A stretch of DNA of 64,000 nt from Rivibacter subsaxonicus (GCF_004217215.1 NZ_SHKP01000004.1:962829-1026828), one strand, 5' to 3'. Shown: positions 44,220 through 54,151, counted from the stretch's first letter. Notes: generated by a model not told the origin, from the letters alone. Translations and numbers: made by a program.

Positions 44220-45749
44220 ATGGCCAACACGCAGCAGCAGCTACCCGTGCTGATCGTCGGCGCCGGCCCCACCGGCCTGGTGCTGGCCCTGTGCCTGGCG
44301 CGACAGGGCATCCGCTTTCGCATCGTCGATCGCGCTTCCGGGCCTGGCTTGGCCTCGCGTGCGATGGCGGTGCAGGCACGCACGCTCGAGCTCTACGACC
44401 AGCTCGGCATTGCCGACGCGGTGCTGGCGCAGGGCATCCGGATGGAGCAGATCCACATGCGTTCCGGCGGCACCGAGTTCGTGCGGCTCCAGCTCGGCGA
44501 ACTCGGCGCCAGCCTCAGCCCCTATCCCTTTGCGCTGTGCTTCGCGCAGGACGAGCACGAGCGCTTTCTGGTCGAGCGGCTGCGCGCCGAGGGCGTCGAG
44601 GTCGAGTGGGGCGTCGAGCTCGATGGCCTCGAGCAGGACGCCCAGGGCGTGCGTGCACGGCTGGTCGGCAACGGCCGCGAGCAGAGCTGCCACGCGGCCT
44701 GGCTGTGCGGCGCCGACGGCGCCCACAGCGCGGTGCGCCAGTGCCTGGGCCTCGGCTTTCCCGGCGGCACCTATGAGCAGCGCTTCTACGTGGCCGACGT
44801 GCAACTGGCCGGTCCCGGCAGCGACGACCTCTTCGCCAGCCTCGGTGCCGGCGCGCTCGGGCTGGTGCTGCCGGTGCGACGCAGCGGCATGAAGAGGCTG
44901 ATCGGCACGGTACCGCCGGCGCTGGTCGGGCGCGACGACGAGCTGACGTTTGCCGAACTGCAGCCCTTCATCGAGTCGCTGGTCGACGTGCGCGTCGAGC
45001 AGCTCAACTGGTTCTCGACCTACAAGGTCCATCACCGGGTCGCCGAGCGCTTCAGGGTCGGCCGCGTCTTCATCGCCGGCGACGCGGGGCATGTGCACAG
45101 TCCGGCCGGCGGCCAGGGCATGAACACCGGCATCGGCGACGCCTTCAACCTGGCGTGGAAGCTGGCCGAGGTCATCCGGGGCCGCGCCGCTCCGGGCCTG
45201 CTCGACAGCTACGAGCCCGAGCGCATCGCCTTTGCGCGCAAGCTGGTCGAGACCACCGACCGCGTGTTCCAGGGCATGGTCAGCCAACACTGGGGCGGGC
45301 GTCTGCTGCGAACCCGTCTGCTGCCGCTGCTGGCGCCGATGGCGACCGAGCTGGCGCCGGTGCGGCGGGCCATGTTCCGCACCATCTCGCAGATCCGCAT
45401 CAACTACCGCAACAGCGCGGCCAGCGAAGGGCAAGCGGGGCAGGTGCACGGCGGCGATCGACTGCCGTGGGTGCCGTCGGCGGAGGGTGGGAACTTCGGG
45501 TCGTTGCGCGGGCTGGTGTGGCGCATCCACGTCTACGGCAGCGCGAGCCCGTCGTTGGCCGCAGCGGCTCGGCGGCTGGGCTTGCCCATCGACCGCTTCG
45601 CCTGGGACGCCGCCGCCTTGCAAGCCGGGCTCGAGTGCGACGCGGCCTATCTGCTGCGGCCGGACGGGCATGTGGCATTGGCCTGGTCCGATCAAGGCGT
45701 TGCTCGCCTGGAAGCATTCATCGATCGTCTGGCACTGAAGCCAGGCTGA
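44220..45749 (+). CDS. FAD-dependent aromatic-ring monooxygenase (PheA/TfdB-like)
   Basis: A 509-residue flavoprotein hydroxylase with FAD motif VGAGPTGLVLAL, the DG motif region LCGADGAHSAVRQ and FIAGDAGHVHSPAGGQGMNTGIGD. A C-terminal thioredoxin-like domain is present (about 430-509). The substrate cannot be told from sequence. GAGGAG precedes the ATG and TACACT (44192-44197) may be its -10 box. It is probably a monocistronic gene. Confidence 0.85.
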   Translation: MANTQQQLPVLIVGAGPTGLVLALCLARQGIRFRIVDRASGPGLASRAMAVQARTLELYDQLGIADAVLAQGIRMEQIHMRSGGTEFVRLQLGELGASLSPYPFALCFAQDEHERFLVERLRAEGVEVEWGVELDGLEQDAQGVRARLVGNGREQSCHAAWLCGADGAHSAVRQCLGLGFPGGTYEQRFYVADVQLAGPGSDDLFASLGAGALGLVLPVRRSGMKRLIGTVPPALVGRDDELTFAELQPFIESLVDVRVEQLNWFSTYKVHHRVAERFRVGRVFIAGDAGHVHSPAGGQGMNTGIGDAFNLAWKLAEVIRGRAAPGLLDSYEPERIAFARKLVETTDRVFQGMVSQHWGGRLLRTRLLPLLAPMATELAPVRRAMFRTISQIRINYRNSAASEGQAGQVHGGDRLPWVPSAEGGNFGSLRGLVWRIHVYGSASPSLAAAARRLGLPIDRFAWDAAALQAGLECDAAYLLRPDGHVALAWSDQGVARLEAFIDRLALKPG

Positions 45750-45915
45750 CTGCCGTGGCCCCGAGCTGGTTGGCTTCCGCCGCGCGGTCGCGGCGATCAC
45801 CGAGGGTTTGTCACCTCGCCCCCTGCGTTGAAACGGGCACCATGATCATGTCGATCGCGGCCGCCGAGGCGAGGCATCCGAGCTCGTCCGGATCGACGGC
45901 TCCCAAGGAGACACG

Positions 45916-47124
45916 ATGAACGAATGCCCGATTTCGCTGCCGCGCCGTCATCTGCTGGCAGGCAGTGCCAGCGCCCTGGCCGCCGCCGGCCTGGCTACCT
46001 TCGCGCGCGGCAGTCTGGCTCAGACGGCGGCGCCCAAGCCGCTGCCGGCCTTCGCAAGCTGGAAGGATCCGGCCAGCTTTATCGTGCACAGCAGCAGCAC
46101 CATCGAGACTAGGCGCAGCGTGTTTGGCACCAGCGTCGTCACGCCGGCCGAGCAGCTTTACGTCCGCAACAACCTGCCCCCGCCCGACCCGGCCGTCGTG
46201 ATTGACCGCGATGCCTGGGAGCTGACGATCGAGGGCGTCAAGACGCCGCGCAAGTTCACGCTCCGCGAGTTGAGGACGATGGACATCGAGACCACGGCGA
46301 TGGTGCTGCAGTGCTCGGGCAATGGTCGCGGCTTCTTCCCCAACAAGCCCAGCGGCACCCCGTGGACGGTGGGTGCGGCCGGTTGCGTGGTGTGGAGTGG
46401 CGTGCCGGTGCGCCGCGTGGCCGAAGCATTGGGTGGCGTGGCGCCGGGGCTGGCCTACATGACGGGCACCGGTGGCGAGAAGTTGCCGGAGGGCCTGGAC
46501 CCGTTGAGCGTGATCGTCGAGCGATCGGTGCCGGTACAGGCCATGGGAGATGCCCTACTGGCCTGGGAGATGAACGGCGCGCCGATCTCGCTCGCCCATG
46601 GCGGCCCGCTGCGCCTGATCGTGCCCGGCTACACCGGGGTCAACAACATCAAGTACATCAAGCGCCTGGCCTTCACCGCCAGGGAAAGCGAGGCCAAGAT
46701 CATGTCGCACGGCTATCGGCTGTCACCACCCGGTGCCAAGGGCGACCCGAGCCAGCCGTCGGTGCAGGAGATGAGCGTCAAGTCCTGGATCAACTCGCCA
46801 AGCCCGGAGGCGAGCACGCTGAAGGCGGGGCTGGTGCAGATCCACGGCGTGGCTTTCGGCGGGCTGCACGCGGTGAGTCGGGTCGAGGTGTCGCTCGACG
46901 GCGGCAAGAAATGGAGCGACGCGCGCTTCGTAGGGCCGGACCTTGGCCGCTACGCGTGGCGCCAGTTCGTGCTGGCGGCCAAGTTGCCACCCGGCAGCTT
47001 CACCCTGGTCAGTCGTGCCACCGACGTGGCGGGCAATGTGCAGCCCGAACAGCGCCTCGAAAACGCTGGCGGCTACAACAACGCCAGCTGGGCCGACCAT
47101 GCGGTGAACGTTTCGGTGGCCTGA
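45916..47124 (+). CDS. sorA: Sulfite dehydrogenase molybdenum subunit SorA
   Basis: Periplasmic sulfite:cytochrome c oxidoreductase. The 402-residue protein begins with a Tat signal (LPRRHLLAGSASALAAAG). The Mo-coordinating Cys133 lies in LQCSGNGRGFF, and the sulfite oxidase dimerisation domain follows (GLVQIHGVAFGG, VEVSLDGGKKW). The cytochrome partner gene begins 2 nt later. Confidence 0.9.
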   Translation: MNECPISLPRRHLLAGSASALAAAGLATFARGSLAQTAAPKPLPAFASWKDPASFIVHSSSTIETRRSVFGTSVVTPAEQLYVRNNLPPPDPAVVIDRDAWELTIEGVKTPRKFTLRELRTMDIETTAMVLQCSGNGRGFFPNKPSGTPWTVGAAGCVVWSGVPVRRVAEALGGVAPGLAYMTGTGGEKLPEGLDPLSVIVERSVPVQAMGDALLAWEMNGAPISLAHGGPLRLIVPGYTGVNNIKYIKRLAFTARESEAKIMSHGYRLSPPGAKGDPSQPSVQEMSVKSWINSPSPEASTLKAGLVQIHGVAFGGLHAVSRVEVSLDGGKKWSDARFVGPDLGRYAWRQFVLAAKLPPGSFTLVSRATDVAGNVQPEQRLENAGGYNNASWADHAVNVSVA

Positions 47125-47126
47125 GC

Positions 47127-47495
47127 ATGCGTGCCCGTCTGGCGCCAGATCTCCCCATCCAACGCTGTGGCGCGGCCGGCTGGCTTGCCCTTGCCCTGGC
47201 GCTCCCTGTGTTGCCGGTGCTTGCCGCCGACCAGTCCGCGCAGCTCGAAATCGGCAAGAAGCTGTTCATGAGCGGCGCGGTGCCTGCTTGCGCCGTGTGT
47301 CACACGCTGCAGGCTGCAGGCGCGGAAGGGGCGGTGGGCCCCGTTCTCGACGAACTGAAGCCGGATGCGGCGCGCGTAGCCAAGGCCTTGCGCGATGGCC
47401 TGGGGCAAATGCCTTCCTACAAGGGCAAGCTCAGCGACGAGCAGATCGACGCTATCGCCGCGTACGTGGCCCAGGCCAGCGGCGGCGCCCGCTGA
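47127..47495 (+). CDS. sorB: Sulfite dehydrogenase cytochrome c subunit SorB
   Basis: A 122-residue secreted monoheme cytochrome with a Sec signal (WLALALALPVLPVLAAD) and the heme motif CAVCH (Cys55, Cys58, His59). A distal Met lies in QMPSYKGKLSDEQID. It accepts electrons from SorA. It ends 8 nt from the convergent flavin reductase gene. Confidence 0.9.
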   Translation: MRARLAPDLPIQRCGAAGWLALALALPVLPVLAADQSAQLEIGKKLFMSGAVPACAVCHTLQAAGAEGAVGPVLDELKPDAARVAKALRDGLGQMPSYKGKLSDEQIDAIAAYVAQASGGAR

Positions 47496-47503
47496 TACGA
47501 ACA

Positions 47504-48067
47504 TCAATCGGCCGCGCCTTCGCCGAACAGGCGCCTGGCCTGTGCCAGCGCCGCCTCGTCGGCGCGCACCGCGCCGGGCGCGCCGCCCAGGCCCCACAGC
47601 GCGCCGCCAAATCCCATCGAGAGGAACTCGGCGCACAGCGCGTAGCTGTCGATCATCGGTTGCGCCTTGGCGCGGTGGCCGCTGGTCGTCACGACCCACA
47701 GGCGCTTGCCGGCCATGCGCGGCTTGAAGTCGACGCCGGGCACCCGCATCCACGCGCTCCAATGGTCGAGATAGAGCTTGAGCGGCGCCGGCACCGAGTA
47801 CCAGTAGACCGGCGAGACGAAGACCAGGTCGCTGGCCGCCAGCGTGGCGTCGAGCAGCAGCCTGCCGTCGCCCTCGGGCATCGGGTAGACGCCGCCGGCG
47901 TGGCGCACGTCGACGAAGCGCGACAGCCGCATCTCGTTGAGCCGCAGCCACTGCTGCGACACCGCGGGCGGCAGCATCGCGGCCGCTGCTTGCGCCAGTT
48001 CCTCGGTGTTGCCGAGGATGCCGGGCTCGCGGGTGCTGGCGTTGAGGAAGAGGAAGCTGCGGCTCAT
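47504..48067 (-). CDS. NADPH-dependent FMN reductase-like flavodoxin-fold protein
   Basis: A 187-residue flavodoxin-like protein. FLFLNASTREPGILGNTEELA is the phosphate-binding loop for FMN, and FVSPVYWYSVPAPLKLYLD contacts the isoalloxazine ring in this family. Specific function is unknown. It is transcribed after the aminopeptidase P gene with a 4-nt gap. Confidence 0.8.
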   Translation of the reverse strand: MSRSFLFLNASTREPGILGNTEELAQAAAAMLPPAVSQQWLRLNEMRLSRFVDVRHAGGVYPMPEGDGRLLLDATLAASDLVFVSPVYWYSVPAPLKLYLDHWSAWMRVPGVDFKPRMAGKRLWVVTTSGHRAKAQPMIDSYALCAEFLSMGFGGALWGLGGAPGAVRADEAALAQARRLFGEGAAD

Positions 48068-48071
48068 CGAC

Positions 48072-49889
48072 TCAGATTGCCTCGGTGCGCTCGCGCAGCC
48101 AGGCCAGCGCGGCGCCGTCGACCAGCGGCGCCAGCCGCTCGCGCACCACATGGTGGTAGCTGTTGAGCCAGTCGCGCTCCTCGCCGTTGAGCAGGGCCAG
48201 GTCGATGCAGCGGGTGTCGATCGGGCACAGCGTCAGCGACTCGAACTCCAGGAACTCGCCGAACTCGTCGGCCGGGGCTGCCACGTTGAACACCAGGTTC
48301 TCGATGCGCACGCCCCAGCGGCCGGGCCGGTAGAGGCCGGGCTCGATGCTGGTGATCATGCCGGGCTCCATCGCCATCTCGGGCGTGGGCACCGCCTTGC
48401 TGATGCTCTGCGGGCCTTCGTGCACGTTGAGGAAGTAGCCCACGCCATGGCCGGTGCCGTGACCGTACTCCAGGCTCTGGGCCCAGATCGGCGCGCGCGC
48501 GATCGCGTCGAGCATCGGGCTCGGCGTGCCTCGCGGGAAGCGGGTGCGCGACAGCGCGATCGTGCCCTTGAGCACCAGCGTGTAGTCCCGCTTCATCGCC
48601 GCTGAAGGCGTGCCGATCGGCCAGACGCGGGTGATGTCGGTGGTGCCGCCGAGGTACTGGGCGCCGGAGTCGATCAGCAGCAGGCCGTCGGCCACCACGC
48701 CGTTCGGCGTCGAGATCAGCGCATGCGAGTCGGGCGTGGCGCGGTAATGCGGCATCGCGCCGTTGGCGTTGAAGCCGGCGATGACCGGAAAGCTCAGGCT
48801 CACGTAGCCCGGCTGCTTCGCGCGCTCGGCCGAGAGGTGTTCGTCGATCGTCAGCTCGCTGATCTGCTGCTTGCCGAGCGCGGACTCGAACCAGGCGTAG
48901 AAGGCGCACATCGCCGCGCCGTCGCGCGCCATCGCCTCGCGGATGTGCACCGCCTCGGCCGCGCTTTTGCGGCTCTTGGCGAGCGTGCTGGGGTTGATCG
49001 CCTCGACCACCGGCACGCCGGCCGCCACCGCCTCGCGCAGCGCCAGCGTGACGCGCCTCGGATCGAGCAGCAGCACCGCGTCGGCCGCCAGCGCGGCGAG
49101 CGCGGTGCGCGCGTTCTCGTAGGGTCGCAGTTGCACGCCGTCGGCGGCCAGCCGCTGCCCCAGCGCGGCGTCGATCTTGCCGGCACCGATGAAGAGCTCG
49201 ACCTGGCTCGGGCCGATCAGCGCGTGGGCGAGGAACACAGGGTTGTAGTCGACGTCGGCGCCCCGCAGGTTGAACAGCCAGGCCAGGTCGTCGAGCGTGC
49301 TGACCAGATGATGCGTGGCGCCGCGCGCGGCCATGGCCGCACGGACGCTCGCAAGGCGTTCGCCGCGGCTCTCGGTGGCCTGCGGCGCCAGGTGTTCGTA
49401 GACCTTGGCCGCCGGCAGCGCCGGACGCTCGGGCCAGGCCAGGCCAACCAGGTCCAGATCGGTGCGCAGCACCACGCCGGCCGCTTCGAGCGTGGTTCGC
49501 AGCGCGCCGGCGGCGGCCAGGCCGATCACCGCGCCGTCGACCGCCACGGTCTGGCCGCGCGGCGTGTTCAGGGCCAGCCATTGCACGTGTTCGGTGCTGG
49601 CGCCGGTGGCGATCTTCACCAGTTCGATGCCGCTGCCGGCCAGTTCGGCCTCGGCCTGCACCCAGTAGCGGCTGTCGGCGAACAGCGCCGCGCGCTCGGG
49701 CGTGACGACCAGCGTCGCCATCGAGCCGGTGAAGCCCGAGAACCAGGCGCGGCCCTGCCAGTGCCCCGGCAGGTACTCGCTGAGATGCGGATCGCTCGAC
49801 GGGATCAGCACCGCGGCCACGGCGTGTTCGGCGAGCGCCTCGCGCAGGTGGTCCAGGCGCAGGCGGATCGGGGAGGTGAGGGTGTCCAT
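48072..49889 (-). CDS. pepP: Aminopeptidase P family (Xaa-Pro) metallopeptidase
   Basis: A 605-residue M24B peptidase of the long, three-domain type. Two creatinase-like N-terminal domains precede the pita-bread catalytic domain. Metal ligands are visible in LLIDSGAQYLGGTTDITR, GHGTGHGVGYFLNVHEGP, ITSIEPGLYR and IRIENL (seen as VRIENLVFN). The start MDTLTSPIRLRLD was chosen over an upstream ATG-like extension. Confidence 0.88.
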   Translation of the reverse strand: MDTLTSPIRLRLDHLREALAEHAVAAVLIPSSDPHLSEYLPGHWQGRAWFSGFTGSMATLVVTPERAALFADSRYWVQAEAELAGSGIELVKIATGASTEHVQWLALNTPRGQTVAVDGAVIGLAAAGALRTTLEAAGVVLRTDLDLVGLAWPERPALPAAKVYEHLAPQATESRGERLASVRAAMAARGATHHLVSTLDDLAWLFNLRGADVDYNPVFLAHALIGPSQVELFIGAGKIDAALGQRLAADGVQLRPYENARTALAALAADAVLLLDPRRVTLALREAVAAGVPVVEAINPSTLAKSRKSAAEAVHIREAMARDGAAMCAFYAWFESALGKQQISELTIDEHLSAERAKQPGYVSLSFPVIAGFNANGAMPHYRATPDSHALISTPNGVVADGLLLIDSGAQYLGGTTDITRVWPIGTPSAAMKRDYTLVLKGTIALSRTRFPRGTPSPMLDAIARAPIWAQSLEYGHGTGHGVGYFLNVHEGPQSISKAVPTPEMAMEPGMITSIEPGLYRPGRWGVRIENLVFNVAAPADEFGEFLEFESLTLCPIDTRCIDLALLNGEERDWLNSYHHVVRERLAPLVDGAALAWLRERTEAI

Positions 49890-49968
49890 GGCGGTTGCGG
49901 TTCCTTGAAGGCCCTGGTCGGGCCGGGCGCTGCAGGGCCGGGTCGGCCGCGAGCGCAACTCGCCGATT

Positions 49969-51327
49969 TTAAGTGGCCGGTCCGGACGGTGCCGCCGGCG
50001 GGCTTTCGATCACGATCCGCGCCCGGCGTTCGAAGCTGAAGTAGGCCCAGGCCCAGTCGCCGAGCACCAGCATCCGGTTGCGAAAGCCGATCAGGAAGTA
50101 CAGGTGCACGAAGAGCCAGAACAGCCATGCCGGCAGCCCGCTGAAGTTCAGCCGTCCGAGCCGCGGCAGCTCGACCGTCGCCACCGCCGAACTGCGACCG
50201 ATCGTGGCCAGCGAACCGTAGTCGATGTAGCGAAATGGCTTGGTCGGCTCGCCCTGCTCGCGGCGGCGGATGTTGGCCGCCGCGGTGCGCCCCATCTGCT
50301 TGGCCGCCGGGCTGACGCCGGGCACCGGCACCGACTCGCCACGTGCGTCGACGCTGCGCGCGGCGGCGAGGTCGCCGATCACGCTGATCTCGGCGTGGCC
50401 GGGCAGGCTCAGGTCGGGCTCGACCAGCACCCGGCCGGCGCGGTCGAGCGTGCAGGCGGTGGCTTGCGCCAGCTGGCGGCCAAGCGGTGAGGCGGCCACG
50501 CCGGCGGCCCAGATCACGGTGTGCGCCGGCAGCCGGTGCTCGCGGTCGCCGTTGTCGCCAGCCCGGCGGTAGTCGAGGCCGGCGTCGTCAATCGCCGTGA
50601 CCTGGGCCCCGGTCAGCACCTCGACGCCGAGCGCCGCCAGCTGCGCCTGCGCGCGTGCCGAGAGCCTTTCGGCGAAGGCAGCAAGAACCCGCGGCCCGCC
50701 CTCGAGCAGCACGACGCGGGCGCTGTGCGGGTCGATGCGACGGTACTCGCCGCGCAGCGTGTGGCGCGCGATCTCGGCCAGCACGCCGGCCATCTCGACC
50801 CCGGTCGGGCCGGCACCGACCACCGCGAAACTGAGGTCGGCCGGGTCGACGTCGCCGGCCTGCGCGGCGTTGCGCTCGGCGCGCTCGAAGGCGAGCAACA
50901 CGCGCCGGCGGATGTCGAAGGCGTCGGCCAGGGTCTTCAGGCCGGGCGCGTGCGCGGCCCAGTCGTCATGGCCGAAGTAGCTGTGGGTCGCGCCGGTGGC
51001 CAGGATCAGGTGCTCGTAGCCGACGCGCTCGTGGCCGTCGATGACGACGCAGCGCACCGCGGCATCGACCGCCGTGACCTCGCCCATCAGCACCGTCAGG
51101 CGGCCGCTGCGCATCTCGCGTCGCAGCACATGGCGGATCGCGCCCGAGATCGACGGCGCCGACAGACCCGCGGTCGCCACCTGGTAGAGCAGCGGCTGGA
51201 ACAGGTGATGGTTGCTGCGGTCGACCAGCGTGACCTCGAAGCCATCGCGCACCAGCGCGCGCGTGGCCTCGAGGCCGCCGAAGCCGCAGCCGACCACCAC
51301 CACATGGGGACGCGACGGGCTGGCCAT
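49969..51327 (-). CDS. ndh: Type II NADH:quinone oxidoreductase (NDH-2)
   Basis: A 452-residue peripheral membrane flavoprotein that passes NADH electrons to quinone without proton pumping. FAD motif VVVGCGFGGLEA, NAD motif VVGAGPTGVEMAG and the C-terminal membrane-anchoring region (AWLFWLFVHLYFLIGFRNR) are clear. Its ATG shares one base with the stop of the TAXI-like gene upstream. Confidence 0.93.
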   Translation of the reverse strand: MASPSRPHVVVVGCGFGGLEATRALVRDGFEVTLVDRSNHHLFQPLLYQVATAGLSAPSISGAIRHVLRREMRSGRLTVLMGEVTAVDAAVRCVVIDGHERVGYEHLILATGATHSYFGHDDWAAHAPGLKTLADAFDIRRRVLLAFERAERNAAQAGDVDPADLSFAVVGAGPTGVEMAGVLAEIARHTLRGEYRRIDPHSARVVLLEGGPRVLAAFAERLSARAQAQLAALGVEVLTGAQVTAIDDAGLDYRRAGDNGDREHRLPAHTVIWAAGVAASPLGRQLAQATACTLDRAGRVLVEPDLSLPGHAEISVIGDLAAARSVDARGESVPVPGVSPAAKQMGRTAAANIRRREQGEPTKPFRYIDYGSLATIGRSSAVATVELPRLGRLNFSGLPAWLFWLFVHLYFLIGFRNRMLVLGDWAWAYFSFERRARIVIESPPAAPSGPAT

Positions 51328-52745
51328 CAGGCGGCAGGCGCCTCGGGCCGGGCGCCGCCGAGCGCGATCAGCCGCTTGCGCACCAGCTGGATGTGGCCGC
51401 GCAGCGCGTAGAGCTCGTCGGCGTAGGCCAGCGGCACCTTGACGCGGTCGACCCGGGCGTCGAGCGCGTCCAGCTCGCGCCGCAGCCGTGCCACGTCGAC
51501 GCTGCGCTCGGCCGCGAGCCGGGCCTCGATCTGGCGCAGCCGGCCGTACCAGCGAAACACCTTGGAGCGCACGCGCAACTCGTAGAGCGGCGGGATCACG
51601 CGCGACAGCGGGATCAGCACGACGATGATCGAGGCCAGCACCACCCACATGCGGTCGACCAGGTTGGCGACGCCGAAGGGCAGGTGCCGCTGGAGCATCG
51701 GCGGCCCCGACTGGTAGAAGCGCTCGGCCTCCTTCGACAACGTGAATTCGACGTTGCGCGGGGTCGGGAACTCGCCGCGGCGCTGGAACCAGCCCGCTTC
51801 GCCGTGGATGCGCCGCGCGGCCTGCACGAAGAGCTGTTGCAGCGCCGGATGCGAGCTCTCGCGAGCGACCATCATCGCGGTCGGCGCCACCAGGTGCACG
51901 TCCTGCGGGGGCAGATCCTGCGCGAGGTCGATCACGCCGCGCGGCAGCGTCACGCTGGAGAGCACCGGCACCCGCCGCGTGTAGGCCTCGGCCTGCACAA
52001 AGTCGAGCAGGCCCACGCCCGGGGTCTGCAGCAACATGCGCACCAGCGGTGACTCGGGCGCCGAGACGAACAGCAGCGCGTCGATCTCGCCATCGATCAA
52101 TGCCACCACCGCCGGCGTCGGCGGCAGTTGCGCCAACGTGAGCTGTTGCGGCTCGAGGCCGCTGGCATCGAGCAGGCGCAGCGCCAGGTTGGCGGCGCCG
52201 CTGCCCGGCGCACCGACGTTCAGGCGCCAGTTTTTGAGCTCGGCCATGCCGTGCAGCTGGGGTCGGCCAAGCAGACGCTTGGCGCTGTCGGTCCGGTAGA
52301 ACAGCCAGACCGGCTCGTAGAACAGGCTGCCGAGCGCGACCAGGTCTTCGGGCAGCGGCTCGTCGGGCTGGCGCAGCCGGTCGGCGCCGCCCTGGACGAA
52401 AGCGAAGTCGACGCCGGAGTCCGGATCCTCCAGCAGCTTGAGGTTCTCGGCGGCGCCGGCCGAAGGGCGCAGCGTGACCTCGATGCGCTGGCGGCGCAAT
52501 TGCTCTCGATACTGCTCGCCGAAGGCGGCGTAGGCGCCTTGCTCGGGGCCGGTCGCCAGCGTTACCTGGCGCGGCGGGCGGGGGTCGAGCAGCCAGTAGG
52601 CGAGCAGCACCAGCAGCAGGCCGAGCAGCAGGAAGGCCGCGCTGGTGGCCAGCAGCGGCCGGCTCGATGCATCGCCGCCATCGCCCGGCGGCGCTTCGTC
52701 GGTGTCGGCCGAGGCGGTGGGATCCGGTGCAGCTTCGGTGTTCAT
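51327..52745 (-). CDS. TAXI-family solute-binding-like membrane protein
   Basis: A 472-residue protein with one N-terminal span (AAFLLLGLLLVLLAYWLL), a TAXI-type binding domain (about 60-340; ATGPEQGAYAAFGEQY, NVGAPGSGAANLALRLL, VPVLSSVTLPRGV) and a second span (MWVVLASIIVVLIPLSRVI), then a charged helical tail of about 100 residues. Unlike a TRAP solute-binding protein, it is anchored at both ends and no TRAP permease gene is nearby. It is coupled to NDH-2. Confidence 0.8.
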   Translation of the reverse strand: MNTEAAPDPTASADTDEAPPGDGGDASSRPLLATSAAFLLLGLLLVLLAYWLLDPRPPRQVTLATGPEQGAYAAFGEQYREQLRRQRIEVTLRPSAGAAENLKLLEDPDSGVDFAFVQGGADRLRQPDEPLPEDLVALGSLFYEPVWLFYRTDSAKRLLGRPQLHGMAELKNWRLNVGAPGSGAANLALRLLDASGLEPQQLTLAQLPPTPAVVALIDGEIDALLFVSAPESPLVRMLLQTPGVGLLDFVQAEAYTRRVPVLSSVTLPRGVIDLAQDLPPQDVHLVAPTAMMVARESSHPALQQLFVQAARRIHGEAGWFQRRGEFPTPRNVEFTLSKEAERFYQSGPPMLQRHLPFGVANLVDRMWVVLASIIVVLIPLSRVIPPLYELRVRSKVFRWYGRLRQIEARLAAERSVDVARLRRELDALDARVDRVKVPLAYADELYALRGHIQLVRKRLIALGGARPEAPAA

Positions 52746-52823
52746 GGCCGGTCATTGTGGGCCGCGCCACGCGCCCGGGCGTAGGCCAACCGTCAGCCAC
52801 GCGGGCGGGGCGCGGGCCGGATG

Positions 52824-52854
52824 TTGCAGACTCGGGCTGTCAGCATTGCAAAAT
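52824..52854 (+). promoter_or_regulatory. Candidate promoter of the EAL gene
   Basis: TTGCAG (52824-52829), a 19-bp spacer and CAAAAT (52849-52854). The 12-mer GCATTGCAAAAT matches the kinase promoter region exactly. If used, transcription begins around 52861 and the in-frame ATG at 52853 could not be the start. Confidence 0.35.
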
Positions 52855-52864
52855 GCCCCTACAG

Positions 52865-54151
52865 ATGTCCCTCGAACGCCTTCTCGACGTATCGCCTGCC
52901 TCCTCGTTTGCAGCCATCCGCGACCGACTCCTGGATCAGGCCGGTGCCGTCGTTGCCGAAGATGCCGGGCTGCTGCTGCGCAGCCACTTCCAACCGATCT
53001 TCAGCCTGTCGCACGGGCGGGTGGTGGGGCACGAGGCCTTGCTGCGTGCCACCGATGCCAGTGGCCGCGCGGTGGCGCCTCCGCAGTACTTCGGCTGCGA
53101 GAGCTTCGAGACGCTGCTCTGGCGCGATCGGCTGGCGCGCAGCGTGCACGCCGCCAACTACCTGCGCATGGCGCAGCCGCACCAGCGACTGTTCCTGAAC
53201 CTGCATCCGCAGGTGTTCCTGCGCGCGGCGCAGCTCGAGGCGGACGGCTTCCAGGAGCAGTGGTTCGAGCACTTCGGCCTGCGCGGCGAACAGCTCGTGA
53301 TCGAAGTGCTCGAGGACGCGCTGGGCGACGCACACGACTTCGATGCCGCGGTCGAGTACACGCGGCGACGGGGTTGCCTGATCGCGCTCGACGATTTCGG
53401 CGCCGGTCACAGCAATTTCGACCGCGTCTGGCGCCTGCGCCCCGAGATCGTCAAGCTCGATCGCTCGCTGGTGGCGCGAGCGGCGCGCGAGCGCCAGGCC
53501 TTCAGGATCGTCAGCCAGATGGTGTCCTTGCTGCACGAGTGCGGTGCGCTGGTCCTGATGGAGGGCGTCGAGACCGAGGTCGAGGCCTATGTGGCGATCG
53601 ATACCGACGTCGATCTGGTGCAGGGCCGTCATTTCGCCGACTCGGGCTCGAGGCTGGCCGCCGACGCCGAGGCGACCGCGGTCATCAGCCGCGCCTGGGC
53701 AGCCTTCGAGCGTCGCTGGCGCGACGATCGAGACTGGCGCGTGACGCGCATCCGGCCCTACCGCGATGGCCTGCTGGCCGGCGCGGCCTTGCTCGGCGCC
53801 GGCCAGCCGCTCGCCGTTGCTGCCGCCCAGTTGCTGGCGCTGCCGCAGACCCAGATCTGCTACCTGCTCGACGAGAGCGGGCGCCAGATGGGCCTGGGCG
53901 TGCGCGCGCCGGAGGCACCCGAGTACTCGCGCTCTATGGTGCCGGTCGAGGCCAACGACGGTGCGCGCTGGTCGCGCCGTGCCTACTACCGGCGTGCCAT
54001 CGACGCGGTCGGCAAGGTGCAGGTCACGCGACCGTACCGCACGGTCGACGGGCTGCACCAGTGCGTCACCGGATCGATCGCCTTTCCGGTGCAGGTCGAC
54101 GGCCAGCAGCAGTTGCGCGTGCTGTGCGTCGACGTTGCCTACGACGGCTGA
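52865..54151 (+). CDS. EAL-domain cyclic-di-GMP phosphodiesterase
   Basis: A 428-residue cytoplasmic protein with an N-terminal EAL domain (about 40-270) and a C-terminal sensor-like region. The catalytic set is present: EALLR, FLNLHP, IEVLED, LDDFGAGHSN, VKLDRSLV, EGVET. Activity on c-di-GMP is therefore likely. The C-terminal part (about 330-428) resembles a GAF/PDC-type fold but is not firmly assigned. The start is chosen after the predicted -10 box; ATG 52853 would add four residues. Confidence 0.88.
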   Translation: MSLERLLDVSPASSFAAIRDRLLDQAGAVVAEDAGLLLRSHFQPIFSLSHGRVVGHEALLRATDASGRAVAPPQYFGCESFETLLWRDRLARSVHAANYLRMAQPHQRLFLNLHPQVFLRAAQLEADGFQEQWFEHFGLRGEQLVIEVLEDALGDAHDFDAAVEYTRRRGCLIALDDFGAGHSNFDRVWRLRPEIVKLDRSLVARAARERQAFRIVSQMVSLLHECGALVLMEGVETEVEAYVAIDTDVDLVQGRHFADSGSRLAADAEATAVISRAWAAFERRWRDDRDWRVTRIRPYRDGLLAGAALLGAGQPLAVAAAQLLALPQTQICYLLDESGRQMGLGVRAPEAPEYSRSMVPVEANDGARWSRRAYYRRAIDAVGKVQVTRPYRTVDGLHQCVTGSIAFPVQVDGQQQLRVLCVDVAYDG

